The notes under the pieces are model-generated. The model searched no databases, had not been told where the DNA came from, and was given only the letters and a program-made list of their open reading frames with translations. Positions 36,795 to 49,880 of a DNA stretch of 64,000 nt are shown here, piece after piece. The translations under genes were made by a program, and so were the position numbers. The stretch is from Parus major (taxonomy: Eukaryota; Chordata; Aves; Passeriformes; Paridae): contig NC_031776.1 in assembly GCF_001522545.3 (NCBI RefSeq), positions 29,372,629-29,436,628 on the forward strand, read 5' to 3'. Position 1 is the first letter of the stretch. Each line of letters begins with the position of its first letter.

Positions 36795-37638
36795 GTGAAG
36801 GGATGAAAATTCCAGAGTTGGCAGAAATATAACAAAGCCTCATAAGGAAATGCAGAATAAGGAGACAAAAGGGGATCAATGAGATTGAAAAGCCCCCACA
36901 TCTTGGGGAGCCTTTTTATCTGCCCTACAGCCTTCAGCCTACAAGAAAGCTCCCCCATTCTTAAAGGAGAGGCATTGGAGCTTACATGACCCACAGCAAG
37001 ATTTCAATGAAATTGATAATAAATGGGTCAAAGGAAAGAAAAGAAAGTAGATTTTCTTTTGTCATTAAAATCCTTACAAATGTACTTTAGTTTTCTCCCA
37101 ATTCTCAGCTTTTGCTTTTTTCATTTTTACATTTAGGATTTAATTATCAAGCAAATTTAGCATATTTCTTTTTCTCTGATTACTCAGATGGAAAAGCAGG
37201 ACCTACTTTTTGACTTTCAAGTCTTCACACTGAATCTCCCTTAGGGCTTAAGGAAACATGAAAAAGTGATTACTTTTCTGTTCTCACCCTTCTTCCCCTA
37301 CCCTGAAATTTCAGCAGGCTTTTGTCACTGTACATTCAGATTGAAAATGAAAAAAGCAATTAGAAGAAATACAGCGTGTTCCCTTGGGTCCCCAAAACCT
37401 TATTTATCTGCAGCCTTTGGCCTTAATAGCAGAAGCCCAATATCTGCTTTCTGCCACAGCTTCCAAGGATGCTTATGCAAAATAGCACTGGCATGGGGAG
37501 ACTTCTGAAATGAGCAAGGAACTATGACTAAAGACCCTCCTAAGGCATTGCCTTGAAAAGCAAGCTCAAGATGAAGTATCTAGTTGCTCACAGTTGGAAT
37601 AGCAGCACTTAAGCTGTATAGCATGAATTTAATCAAGC

Positions 37639-37655
37639 TTTTTTTTTTTTTTTTT
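37639..37655. repeat. Poly-T tract (17 T)
   Basis: A run of 17 T. It could be the A-tail of a minus-strand retrocopy, but no target-site duplication or recognisable source transcript was found to its right. Confidence 0.8.
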
Positions 37656-39239
37656 GTCAGCATACATGGCTGTAGGACAGCTCAATTTTTGTTACTCCCA
37701 AGGAATGTTTTATGAGTATCTCATATTTTTTAAGTGGGCAGTAGAAAGTGTTTCAGGTGCTTTGAAGATTGAAAGATACAGAGTTAGTATCAAAGACAAT
37801 ACCAGCAAAAAGAAACACAAGCAAACAGAAGACCACATCCATTTTAGGCTTTGCTCTACTGGACAGTTGTTTCACATCAGGGAATTTTTTGTCCTGAAAG
37901 CAGAAATAAAACAAAATAGTAAACAGCAGAGTGATGATGAAGCATTCCTTTTATGGACAGCAAAAGGAAGAAGCAGAACGCCAGAACTTGGAGTTAGATG
38001 TGTCTTTATCATCCCCCAAAGGATCTGTGAGGAAGAATGTGGGATGTAGAGAACACTGTTTTTATCTGTTATCTCTCACTTGCTGGGAGCAATATGCCCA
38101 GTTCATGAATATTTCCAATTGTATTTCTCAGGTGTGCAATCCAGTGGGAGTGCAGAGACTGAGAATGTGCTTCACCTTTTCCTCACTGTCCTTGTCTGTT
38201 AGGATTAAGCAGAGGATGGTGAGATTTGCTTTTCCCTCTTCTGTGTCTCCTGGAGAAGGCAAGGTCTGAGGAAAGCCACAAGTCACAGATTAGCAGAGTT
38301 GAGGGGGCCTTATTCCCCATTTTACTCTCTTGCATCAACCTAGGGTTAGACTGTTATCTGGCATAACCAAAGCAAGGTTCTGGCAGTCCAGATGGAAGCT
38401 GGCTTCCTCTTGAATGTAAATTCTCTAAATATTCCACTGGCCATTAGGTAGCTTCTGCAAAGAAAGCAGCTTTCTGTTGAAGTATTTTTACCAAGTGCTT
38501 GTCTCCTAGTAGGATTCATCCCTCTTTTTAATATTTGCTGGTGGCAGAATGAAAATACTTGCTATAGATTAAGCAAGTCACCAATAGCTTTGAAGTCTAC
38601 AAGGTAAAATTCATCTTCATCATCCATTCCAGATGAAGAAATTAGATTTTCTTTATAATGATGCCTTGCTTTCTAATTTCTCTCTCTGGCAGTCTAGACT
38701 TCCCATGAAGCAACAGACCAGTTCTATGTGGGAACAAAATAGTTGCAAGGTGGAGAAAGCACCTTAAAATCTTAATCTGTGGATTTGTATGCTAAGAGAG
38801 TTCTGAAAAGATCTATCACGATTTCTTTATAGGAGAGCCTGGCTGAATTTATATTTTGTGGCAGCTTGCCTGTTCACTCTCACCAGGTGACTTTTCTTGC
38901 ACAATCTGACTGTCTTCCTAACCAGGGGTCCAGGGTGCTCTGGTACATCCTTGAAGATCTTGCTGCTGACAGAATTGCTCCTGGCAGCTGCACTGGCTGT
39001 ATTAAAGTTATTTGGGTAGGTCTGTGTGTGATATGTGCTAAGGTGCTGAGGTACTTTGCAAATCTTCACACACAGTTTGTGTGATTTTATGGGAGTGCTC
39101 AGCAGACCATGCTCCTCAGTATGAACCTGGCAGTGCTGTGGTTTGGGCACATGCCCTCACTGCTCCTCTTCCTCCCCAGCTGGACTGTCTGCCTGCAGGG
39201 CTCGGTCCCAGCCTGAAAGAGTTAGCAGGGCTGTTGAAC

Positions 39240-40080
39240 TGACATTTATCCTCCCCCCAGGCAGTTAGGGAAGAGGCAGGGATGTGGTTATAGATTTTGT
39301 TTGCCGCGAGAGCTCTGGCAGCTTGGCAGGAGATGAGGTCGGTATCAGGATCAGAGAGCTGTAAACCACCTGTCAGGAGGAAGAGGTAGGAGAGGGATTA
39401 TGACTGTGATGAAGTGCAGATTATAACACTACCTGTTATTTGTGACTGTGCCTAATGACAGGATGCAGCTCTGTGAAGGCTAAAAAGAAAATATATAGCC
39501 AGGATTGTGCGCTGGGGTGTATATCCTCACATTCTCTCTGCAAAATCATTGGCATGGGGGTGTCAGAAGACCTCATTTTAACCCAGCAGAGAGGCAAAGT
39601 TGCAGCTGGGTGATTCCCTTCCTCCTTGAGCATCATATTTTTTGTTTTGCTGCAACAAATAAACCAGCAAAGTTAAGTGGGCTGGAGCTAATGAGAGGCT
39701 AGTGGCAAGCAGCATGTGAATAATGTAAATGTCTTACTATGATAAGATGATGTATTTTCATTAGGTTGGAGCAGCATTGACAGGGCAGCTGAAGGGCCCT
39801 TTGGCAATATGAAGGCTAATTACTTGCCATGAAGAAACGAAAACTTGTCAAGCGGGAGCTCTGTCATTGCGCAGTTCAATAAATCAAGACAATAAATCAT
39901 GCTCAACAGAGTCCCTGTGCCATTTTAGGCTATCTGAAATGTGTGTGGGAGTGGAGAAACCAAACACTGAAACAAAGTGCCATCTCAAAAAGGAGCTGAT
40001 TTTATACAGTTTATGAAAAATTATAGCCACACTCGGATTTTATTGGGACTCTTTGAGTAATGCATGTACCCTGATTGAGG
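39240..40080. other. Candidate conserved non-coding cluster
   Basis: The segment is non-coding and not repeat-like, with dense transcription-factor-like words: CACCTGT/ACCTGT (about 39367-39435), CTAATTAC (about 39816) and AATAAATCA twice near 39880-39900. It also retains CpGs such as ttgccgcgag (about 39301) and cattgcgcag (about 39866). This mixture resembles vertebrate enhancers in gene deserts. No alignment was possible. Confidence 0.35.
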
Positions 40081-43000
40081 TGGAGAATGGTGAAGAGGGT
40101 GCAGGTTAATGTAAAGGGAAAATGGACATACATTGAAAGAGGTTTATGGTTTTCTTAGGTGCTCAGGGTGAGAACTTTAACCATGCTACCTGGTTCTGGT
40201 TCCTCACTGTGTGCCCTCCAGGTTAGCTGCTCAGGAGTGCTCTCAGTACAAACTGGTGACCAGGAGGCAGTGGTGCCTCGGTTTTCTGATTGCCTTCTGG
40301 ACCAGGGGACCATGAAATATCACTCTGAGCTGAGCACTGCTGTTCCAGCTCTGCTGCTGACTCTCCCAACATGAGGTAAAACTGCTGCTCTTGTGCTGGA
40401 GCCTTTGGTAAAATGAAGGAAATAACACATGCCCAATTTCTAAACTTACCTGGAAACTAAACATTAAGATACTTCAGAAAAAATGGTAGGAAAACCTTCT
40501 TTATTGTTGTTTTTATTGTAAATGAGCTTATTAAACCAGGATACCTAATTGGCTCCACTAGTGTCACAGAGCTGGATTAGATTCAGACTGGAGGTTTCTG
40601 TTACTGCTCTGTGCTTGCTTTATGATCTGACTTGCAATTGCAAATGTTCTCTGAGGAGATCTGAAGAAATGTTTTCTGATCTCTGAGGTGGTCAGCTTCT
40701 GCTGTGTCTGCCTGTTAGTTTCTAATTGAAACAAACTATTTAGGAGTTCAAAGAGAAATGTTACTTTTGCTTGGTTTTGGCTTTTACTTTTATATTTATT
40801 CTGAACAAATACCGTATTGTGTATTGTTTTCCCTGTCAGTGATCACAACAATTTAATTTCCTCACAAATTATGAGTGTAATTAGTATGTGGTACTCTTCT
40901 ACTTCTGTGGTAATGTTTATTTATTTGCTTAAAAAATTCATTATGGCTGGAGATGAGAGGATCAGGGATTAAAAGTATGTAAAAGCTGTAACTGTTAAAA
41001 ATAGTTTAGTTTGAAGAAAAGTTTCTTTTTCCTTTTCTATTGATTTTAAAATATTATAAATATTATTTCTTTTCCTACTGCAAATGAGATGACTATTGAG
41101 ATTCTCATTGTATTTTTTAAGGAGGGTGTGATAGCTGACAAGTAAGACCTTTGTGTTATTGTGTTGGGAAATGCCCACAGCTGTACAATCCCACACAATC
41201 CCATCCTCCTTCCTGGGTACAAGGGGTGCAGAGAATAAGCTGGAGAGGAGGAATGCTGCTGACAGCAATTGACACAACTGGAGACTAGGATCCTATGGAA
41301 AGGGGATCTGCATGGTGCAGGATAAACTTCCAGAGGAGTCCATACAAAAGGAAATGCCCAACAGAATGATAATGACTTGAAGGTAACACCAGAAAAATCT
41401 AGATCACTGGTATTAACTGAAATTTATGAGATATGACTGTTGATTCCTTTTTGTTTCTGGGACAAAAGGCTGAAGTGTTGCAAATGAATGCAATATTAGA
41501 AGAAAAAAATTCTGCATTGAGGTTATTTTGCCAGGAGTAGTGAAACATGGCCTGGAAGAGGCATCCAATTGGTCACCTTTCAGTGTTTGGAATAACAAGG
41601 TTTTGCTGCTGAGAGAAAAGCATAAAGGTGTTGTTTTTTTTTTTTTAACTGGCACTACAGAACTGCAACAAAAAGTATTAGGTTTAATTTAGCCCCACTG
41701 TAAAACCAGGAAAAATGACAGATGTTTTTGTGGCGATGTGTTTAGTCTATTGTGAACCAACCATAGCTGTGGAACAGAAAAAAAAATCCTTGTGAAATTC
41801 TCTTATCTTTACTGGGTAGCTCATTAAAATCTCATTAACAGAATAGTTCAAGTTTTGTCAAATTCCTTGAGGCAATTCTTTATATGGAGATAGCAATTTT
41901 TTTGCTAGCAACCGAAAGGTGAATTACCCTCGGGTAAAGCATGGAAATACCATAAGATCTTTTCACAGTGAAAAGACTATAAGTGGTGAGGTTTCATTCT
42001 TCTCTGCTCCTTTTCTTAAAATTAAATTTTAGGCAAGGAATTTTAAAAGCGTTGGCACATATCATATTACAGAGAGTCCATCAGCAGTTCTATGATAAAC
42101 TTCCATTTTTAGGTTGGGTTGTATAAAATCTCATTTTAGGCTGATAGTCAGCAGTAAAATAAGTTGGAAACTATGCTGCATAAGAGCTGTGGCATATTTA
42201 TCTCATATTTCAAAATCACTTCTCAGAAATTGAAGTCCTGTATTTAGGTCATCAGTAAGGTCTGAGTGTAAGCCTTTTGTAACCAAAAATGACAGTTCCT
42301 AGCTGAGGCTAGAGAAAGAGGAGTTGCAGGATCCCATTTTCAGAGGTATTTAAGCTCCTGGCTCAGCTAAAACAATGGGAGGCATCCATGTAAATACCTG
42401 CAGAGTATTGAGTCACAGGTATGGCAAAGCTTGTGCTAATAGGGATATCCTGGTGCAGATCCCAGCGCCTGCAGGAGGTTCAGCAGCACTGACCTAAACA
42501 CAGGAACAGGGGACCATAAGGCATGCTGTTTCAAGTGCTGCCTGACCTAGATGGGCACAGAATTTGGGTGTCTTTTAGTCTTGGACCTAAAAAAGGATTT
42601 TTAGGGGCAGCAAAAGGGGCAGAGTTTCATAACGCTGCTAAGCCAATGTCTTAGCTCAAAATGTGTCTTCTGAATGGCATTCATGCTTAGGGAGGTGCAC
42701 TGGTTTTCTGTGGGATAAGGCCAGTGTCAGAGCAGGAGGTGAAAGAAACTTGTAGCTAAAATACAGGAGGAGAGGGTGGAGCTGGATTTCAACACTGAGA
42801 CAGGGATGCTGCAGTCCAGATTTATTGATGGGAGCCAGCACAGCTAGATGGTGCACTGTGTTTGGTACCACCCAGTGCCTGAGACCTTCTCGTACTGTGT
42901 GACCTCACTCTCCAGTCAAGAGGAGAAGGCAGGAGCCCTAAGACCTCATGCACAAGCTGTACACAGACACCAGGAAATGTAGCAGATCTCCCTTTGCACA

Positions 43001-46000
43001 AGAAGGAATGTTTAGTGTGTTCTCTCCCCAAGAGAACGCTGTAACCACTGGCTGTCAGAGGTATCCTCCCTCTTAGCCTTCCCTGCTGAAGCCACGTTGG
43101 TTTTCAGTGGAGAATTTTGTAGTGCTGAGGTGCTGATGAAGAGCAACCCTCTCCATCCGTGGTGAGCTCTCTAACCCTGAGGTGGGTAGGGGGAAGAAAG
43201 GGGCTTTCTGAGTCTGAGACAATGCCCTGATCCAGCCTTTGAAAATCCCACCCTGGGCTACTTTTGCTCACCCAGGCTTTCACCTTTCATCTGGGACCAC
43301 AAATACTGCTTGAGATGAAAGACCTTGACATGTGGGCAAAACTGTGCACTAGGAAACTTCAGAACATCCCATTTGTTTCACAGGGGCCATCATGCTGCTA
43401 TAAAACAGTAATAAAGTAAAACCTGGATCGATTATCTAAAGAAGAAAGATCTACTGTCTCTGAGATGTTATTAATCCCAGCTCATCTGGTCTAAATATAT
43501 TTCAAACTGATTAATATTCTGAGCTGTAGCTGTAGGGGCATTCTGTACCCCTCTCAAGCTTTCCATTTATGAGCAGGCTAAATTTGCATCCACAGAGTGC
43601 ATCTTAAAGGCAGGTGATTTTCCAGTGCTAACAACAATTTTGTACCTAGTTTGCATGCACAACAATGTACACAGCCCAGCCAATCAATCCTGATTACTGA
43701 GAAGCAGGAAAAGAGAAATCCACAGATAACATTTGAAACCACTTTCAGAAAAGAATCTTCAGGACTTCTTAATAAAATTTGCTTAAAAGGCATTATTTTC
43801 TCCTATGTAGGCTATGTATTAGCTAAATTTCCTATGTACATTTTCTATGTTGTTTTTTTGGTAGTGTCTGATGTGCAGGCATCCATCTACACACACACTG
43901 TTCTCTCTAGCACACATCCTGGGACGTGCAGGAGATCAGCAGGGTCCTCGTGTTGCTGATCACTCTCAGTGCATGTAAATGCAAATGTAGCAATGGCAAT
44001 GAGACATCAGCTGCTTTTTCCATTGGAGGCTTTTTTCATCCATCTGTAGAGAGAAGGTTTTAGAAGTCAATAACCTTTTTGTTTTGGTTTTTTTTTTTAG
44101 CAAATAGTTCTGATCAAACAGTTGATGAGGTAAAGTAGAGCAAGATTTAGAAAATGTCTGGAAGGGAACTTAAGATATGGGCCCTTCATTCTTTTAGGCA
44201 AGGTAGATTTGGGGAAGAAGAATCAGTTTTTTGGGTTTTTTTCCTCATAGGTGGTCCTAAAGTCTCTCAATCCTTTGTGTCTTGTATCAAGCAAAGCTTC
44301 CCCCCTCCCCATTCTTGGAGTGGCATTGAGTGGAAGGGCTTATTTGAGGAATATGAATGTATATTTATCAATAATTACCATAACACATGATTTACTGCTT
44401 GCAGTATGGATTGATAAAAAGGTGATTTCTCTTTGTGGTGAAAAATAAACAAAAAGACACAAATCCTTGGGTTATGCTCCTTACAAATCAGCTTACACAC
44501 TTGTCTTGGGACCCCTCTAACTCTGCTCTGCCATATTAATGATTATTTTTATGCATTCTAGTAAGAGGTCCCAAGGAACTTGATAGAAATATAAAGAAAC
44601 AGTGGTCCTTGGGGATCTTGCTGTCTAAAGCTGGCTGTGAGTCTTAACTTTCCACTGGTCCAGAGTTGCATTCCAGAAAAAAAAAGAGAAAAAAGGCTTA
44701 TAAATGATGCACAACAAATTTCATTTTGTGAAATGAAATGTGTTCCCTGTGATCTTTAAGAGATTTGAACCAAAACCATGTAATTCTTCTCATTTGAGGT
44801 GAAACCTCACTCTCCAAAAAGAACCTGGGCTGCTGAATAATTTGAGCTTGTGACTATACACTTGCAAATATGGGTTTTGGTAGGCCTGAGATTTTTGATT
44901 TTTATTTAATATCCCCATCTTGGAACAGAAAGCTTGTAATTTTTAAGATCAAAATTTTGTGATAGAGAAACTACATCTGTGAAATGCACAGGGTCAAAGC
45001 ACTGCCTTGACCCTGAATTCTTTGATTCACAGTGGGATTCATAATGCTTCTGGTCCCTTGGGAGCAATATTTTAAATGTTTCCAAGTTGAATATACTCCA
45101 AAGTTGAAAAGTCTGATTCAAGTTTCCAGTAGAAAAGCTTTATTAAATTTGCAAATCTGAGCCTTCACTATGAAATATAATTTTTTTAGAACTAATTGTC
45201 CTTTTTCAACAGAAGTCGGTGTCATCATAAGGTTTTGACTGCTTGTAGTCACAACACTGTGAAAGGTGACAGACAGTACTGTGGGAAATTACTTCTTTTA
45301 GAAAGAAATAGCATTTAAATGGAGCAGAAACCATTCCAGCTTCATGAAAAAGTGCTTAGAATCTCTGAAAATAAAGCCATTTGGGTTTAGGTTCTTCATT
45401 ATCTTCCTGGCTGCAGCATTAGAAAAATGACCAATGATTTCTAAAACACTGAGATTTTTATTCTGTTGTGGTCAATTATATTTCTTAGTCTTTCTTTTTT
45501 TTCTTTCCTTCTTTAATATTCAGAGTCATTTATCTCTGACTCATGCCCAAATCCCTCATTATTTCATTCCCTGGCTTACTTCCAGAACAGCATGGACTCA
45601 CAAAACTTTGTGCTTCATGATGATACAGGGTAACTATTAAATTCCAGTGCCTGGTAAAATAGCAGCTCAGTAACAAAACTGCAATGTATTAATTTTATTT
45701 TTTTTTTGTGGCTCCCATGTTTGAAATACAGTATAAATATTTTTAATATAAGTAATTTTTCTGCTTTTTAAAATGTATTGCAATTTTTATTATACAGAGA
45801 AAGGTCTGAAATCCCCATTATTTGTCTGTTCTTTACATTCTTTAAGGAAAGGAAAATGACTCCTAGGAGTCTGTCATTTGACCATGGAAATATTCTCTTG
45901 TTTTATGTATAGTCAGGTGCTGCCTTCTGAACATTCCATTGCAAAGTATGTGGAATGCTGCATGGGGGGAAGTGAATTGCAAAAAACCCCACCCTTTTCT

Positions 46001-49000
46001 GTTGAAATTCTAGGCAATACTGAAATGCCATAAAACAGTTTGGGAAAGTTACTGTGCCTTGGAAAGCCTTGGGTCCTTATCCTAATTAAGCTGCATTTCC
46101 TCCAGAAGGAGGTACCAAGGTGTTTAATGACCCCTTAATTCTCCTGTGCTGAGCAGCCTCTGCTGTGCTGCCACACGACCTCTAAACCCAGATGAGTGTC
46201 TGAAAAGCTAAAAGGAATTACACATGTGGAAGGTAATGCATTAGAGACACCAGAAATTACAGTTCTGCTCCTCTTCAGGTTGTCTCTAACAAATGTGAGA
46301 CCCTGCCATTGTTACCCTGTGGTAACAGAGGCAATACTGCATCACTGCCTGCTCTGGATTCTGGCAGCAGTCACTGGTGAAGCACTGAGATAAGTAATTA
46401 TACTAATTGAGAGGGGAGCAAGGTCCTCCCCAACTCTGCACCTGAGAGACCCAAGTTTAATGCACCTAGCAGAAGGGTGACCTTTATTGTCTGCTTCAAG
46501 ACACACTAAGAAAAGATATTTAAATTTGTGGCCTCGGAAGACCAAAATAAGCAGGAATTTCAGAAACTAGTTAGTGATGTGAGAGGATGGAAAATGTAAT
46601 AGTAACCTGAAATAATTTATTCCCTGATACATACATGCAGACTGACAGGAACCCTGGCATTACAATTAGTAATGCTGAGGAAGTCTCTGACTTTTTCCAG
46701 TGGTGTTCTTCCTTTCATAATTGTCAGCTCAGGTGGGGCACTGATACATAGTGATGATAATGACAGTAACTTGTTCTTGAAATAAATTGAAAATGGCACT
46801 GCTAATAATGCCTGAACTGCTACAGCATCTCTGCAAATTGCAAGAATAGTTCAGCAGCATTGGAAGAAGATGTAAATTGAATGAGGTCCCATATATCTTA
46901 ATATCAAAGGCATATGATATTTGTCTATTTTACTGATTGATGAATGTTAAAACCTTGGAGTTGGAAGAAAAATTGCCCCTTGGAGAAAGCTATAAAAAAA
47001 CACAACTTAATCACTGGATCTAAGTGTGCTTTGCTGGCCCTGTAAACAGAGGGAAAATTCACTCAATTTCTACAAAAGCAACATAGGCCAATGAAAAATT
47101 GTCAGTGCTAAAGAGAGCAGTACTTTGGTTATGGATGCAGAAGAATTGAAAAATATTGGTTTATAGACAGGGCAATCAGTAAATTTAATAAGTTGCTCCT
47201 GTAGTTAGTCAAAGTAATTAACACAAGGGCATATAGGGCAACTTGAGCCAGCAGACTCTGGCACAGGAATAACTGACTGTAAGAGAGCCATTAGCTCATG
47301 ATTAAGTAGTTTATCACCAGAAGTCAGCTTATGTAGTCATAAGTACTTATTTATAACTATTTCTGACTGGTACCAGGGTTACACAGGGCATTACATAGCC
47401 TGGGGAAATGGAATATACTCTGTTTCATATGGGAAGGCTTTCTGCTTTGCTTGTTCCAAGCCAACACAAAGTTTTCCTGTTCCTGATGAAATGGGGTGTG
47501 TTGCTAGCAAAAAGGAGAGATTGTCCTCTGGTGATCAGGATGGGAGGGCAACAAACTTCACAGGCAGCATTTTCATTTCTAGGTTTGTGTTTTTAGGGCT
47601 GATGTCAAGAGGACAAGACAGAAGACAAGAATGTGTTTACAGGTTGGTGTCTGGAAAAAGGTTCTGCATATTCTGAGAAAGAAAAGTTGCTTGGATAAGC
47701 ATGTTTTACCATTAGAAATACAGTTGGTATATGGCAGAGATATAGCAAAGACGGTGTCTCCAGAGATGATGACATCAAAAACCCTTTAAAATGGGTTAGA
47801 GAAGTCTGAATGCAGTCTTTGAATGTAGAGAACATGTACTTAACTTCAGGAGTTTCACTGAACTGGAGTTGAGTAAGATCATACAGTATTTTGCCAGATG
47901 GGTTTGTGAAGAGAAGAACACAACTGGGATATATCAGCAGAATCCCTCTTTGTTAAATTTCAGTCTAACCTGTCATCCATTCTGCAAAGATGAAAAAAAT
48001 GTTCTCTGATAAAATGAAGTTCACGGTGCCAACTCTCTCCTGGAAGGTGGAAAATTTGGGAGCAAAAGAAGATGTTACTAACAAATTAATAATGCTTCCT
48101 TGTCCCAATTTCCTTTCATGTCTTCTGAAAATGCCCACCTGTAACTTGAAAGTCTATAAATTCCACTGCAAGTGCAACCTTTACAATGGTTTTGACTTGA
48201 GTCTTAAATGCAAATAAGCTGCCAGCCAGTATTATTCAGAATTTCCCAGGTTGATGGGATTATTGTTGTTCTACTTGCTATTGTTATGGGGAAGGAAAGA
48301 TATTCCTGAGAGAAGAGCTCATCCACAGAAACACACCTGATAACTCATCCCACTTCTTGTTCCTGTCCAATATAACAACTGTGAATTGTAATTTCCTCTG
48401 AATTTTACTGCTCAGATATCGCTGCTCAACCGAAATGAGTCCTATCAAAATGCAGTGGCTCAGTTGTACACTACAGCTGGGTGTGGATCATGGGAAGATT
48501 TGTATGGACCTACTTATAAATGGCCAGTCATTGTTAGAAAGACTTGAAAAAGAATGAGAGATGGGAAAGAGTGAAAACAGTAGGTAGCTCAAGATGAAAT
48601 TGTAGAAAAAGTGGATGGAGGAAGCTAAAAATAAGAATAGAAGGTGGCTATAAGTATCTTGACTTTACTAAGTATTTGGCATTGGTAGATTTAATAAAAG
48701 AAAACTACATAAGAGGCCACATGGGGGCAGGGCTAAATCAAAGATCAATATCTCTGTGAATATTTGTAATATTTATGTTAAAATGGCCATTTCATGTGAA
48801 TGGACCTCAGTGCTGCTGACTCTTGGTTCAAACAAGGGGTAAGTAAAGTTTTATGTGAACACAGAAGGATCACTGATGACATCTGAAATATCTGGCCTCT
48901 AATAATGAGCTTTATTTGATTAGAGTTCCTCTCTGTAAGTCCTACAGGGTTTTTTCAAAGCACCATGTGCTCTACTGACCAGTCTCTGTCTGGTGTAGGA

Positions 49001-49540
49001 AACACAGCTGCTATTTGTTTACCTACTGTTGGCTGATAAAAATGGCTGATTGATATCATCAAATTATCTTTTCATAGCCCAGTGGAAGTTCATGGCATAC
49101 ATGTCACCAAAAACTTTACTTTGATACGGTATGAGAGTAGTAAGAAAATATATAAATTGATGGCACATACATTAGGAATCACAGATTTGTGAAGTCCTAG
49201 AAATTGAGTCCTCACTATTGAAACAAGAGATATTTTCTCTCTTGGGAATTTTACTCTCTGTGGTGTTTAAAGAGAAGTTACAATCATTCAAGCTCGTAGG
49301 AAGTAAGGATTAATTCCCCAGATTTATTGTTGGGAGCACAGTGGATGTTATCCCTTAATGAAAAGAATACGCAACATGAAACTGATAATACTGTAGGTTT
49401 TCCATAATACAACAAGCAGACTAGATCCAGCCTCCTGAGGCTGTTTGGATTTTAAGGGATTTAAAATTTTGGCTAAGCAGGGATGTTCATGTTATGAGTC
49501 CTTTCTCTGAGTTGTTGTGTCTATAGCTTTTTTTTGTGCT
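40081..49540. other. Intergenic; no gene found
   Basis: AT-rich. No frame above about 105 codons and no family match. A short perfect palindrome (cttttcac-a-gtgaaaag, 41959-41975) is present. Nothing else recognised. Confidence 0.65.
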
Positions 49541-49880
49541 TGATGTGCATTAACCTATAATAACTTGGGATCCATAAATTATAAGCCTGCGACAATTAAA
49601 AAAGTCACCACTGAAAAGTCATGGTTTAATTCATCAGTGTGTGGCTAATTCCTGATTCTGTCACTCCTCCTGAAGAGCTGCAAGTGAGAACTCACACTTG
49701 TAGATCGAGCACGTGCACAATGAAGAGTGCTGCTGCCTCAGCCAGCTCCATAAATTGTATTGCTTAATTGACAATGCTAATTCCAGAACTATTAAACTTT
49801 GAGAATCAGGAATCGGTGGGTCATTAATTTGAGATTGCTATAATCACAGGATGCACAAGTGTAGAATTTCACTGGTGAGG
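49541..49880. other. Candidate conserved non-coding element
   Basis: A run of plausible binding words in unique sequence: CCATAAATTATAAG, GGTTTAATTC, GGCTAATTCC, GCACGTGCAC (a CACGTG E-box at about 49711), GCTTAATTGAC and GGGTCATTAATTTG. It is non-coding on both strands, and its homeodomain cores are denser than in the flanks. This is inferred from texture only. Confidence 0.35.

Larger units (their letters stand above)
27863..39230. other. Intergenic; no gene found
   Basis: AT-rich, with only short unrecognised open frames. The simple-sequence spots are a TTTCCTGG-like pyrimidine repeat at about 28352-28400, seven CTG units at 31907-31927, an A15 run near 36780-36794 and a T17 run at 37639-37655. 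A plus-strand frame open across about 37654-38049 has no family resemblance. No RNA gene or known transposon recognised. Confidence 0.65.

Noticed and set aside
37639..38270. Retrocopy on the minus strand ending in the T17 tract, or a plus-strand gene from the open frame 37654-38049
   Set aside because: No target-site duplication, no recognisable source transcript, and no protein family resemblance; the open frame lacks exon or promoter context.
41959..41975. Perfect palindrome cttttcac-a-gtgaaaag as an operator-like site
   Set aside because: Arms of 8 bp are expected by chance somewhere in 64 kb and nothing nearby suggests a function.
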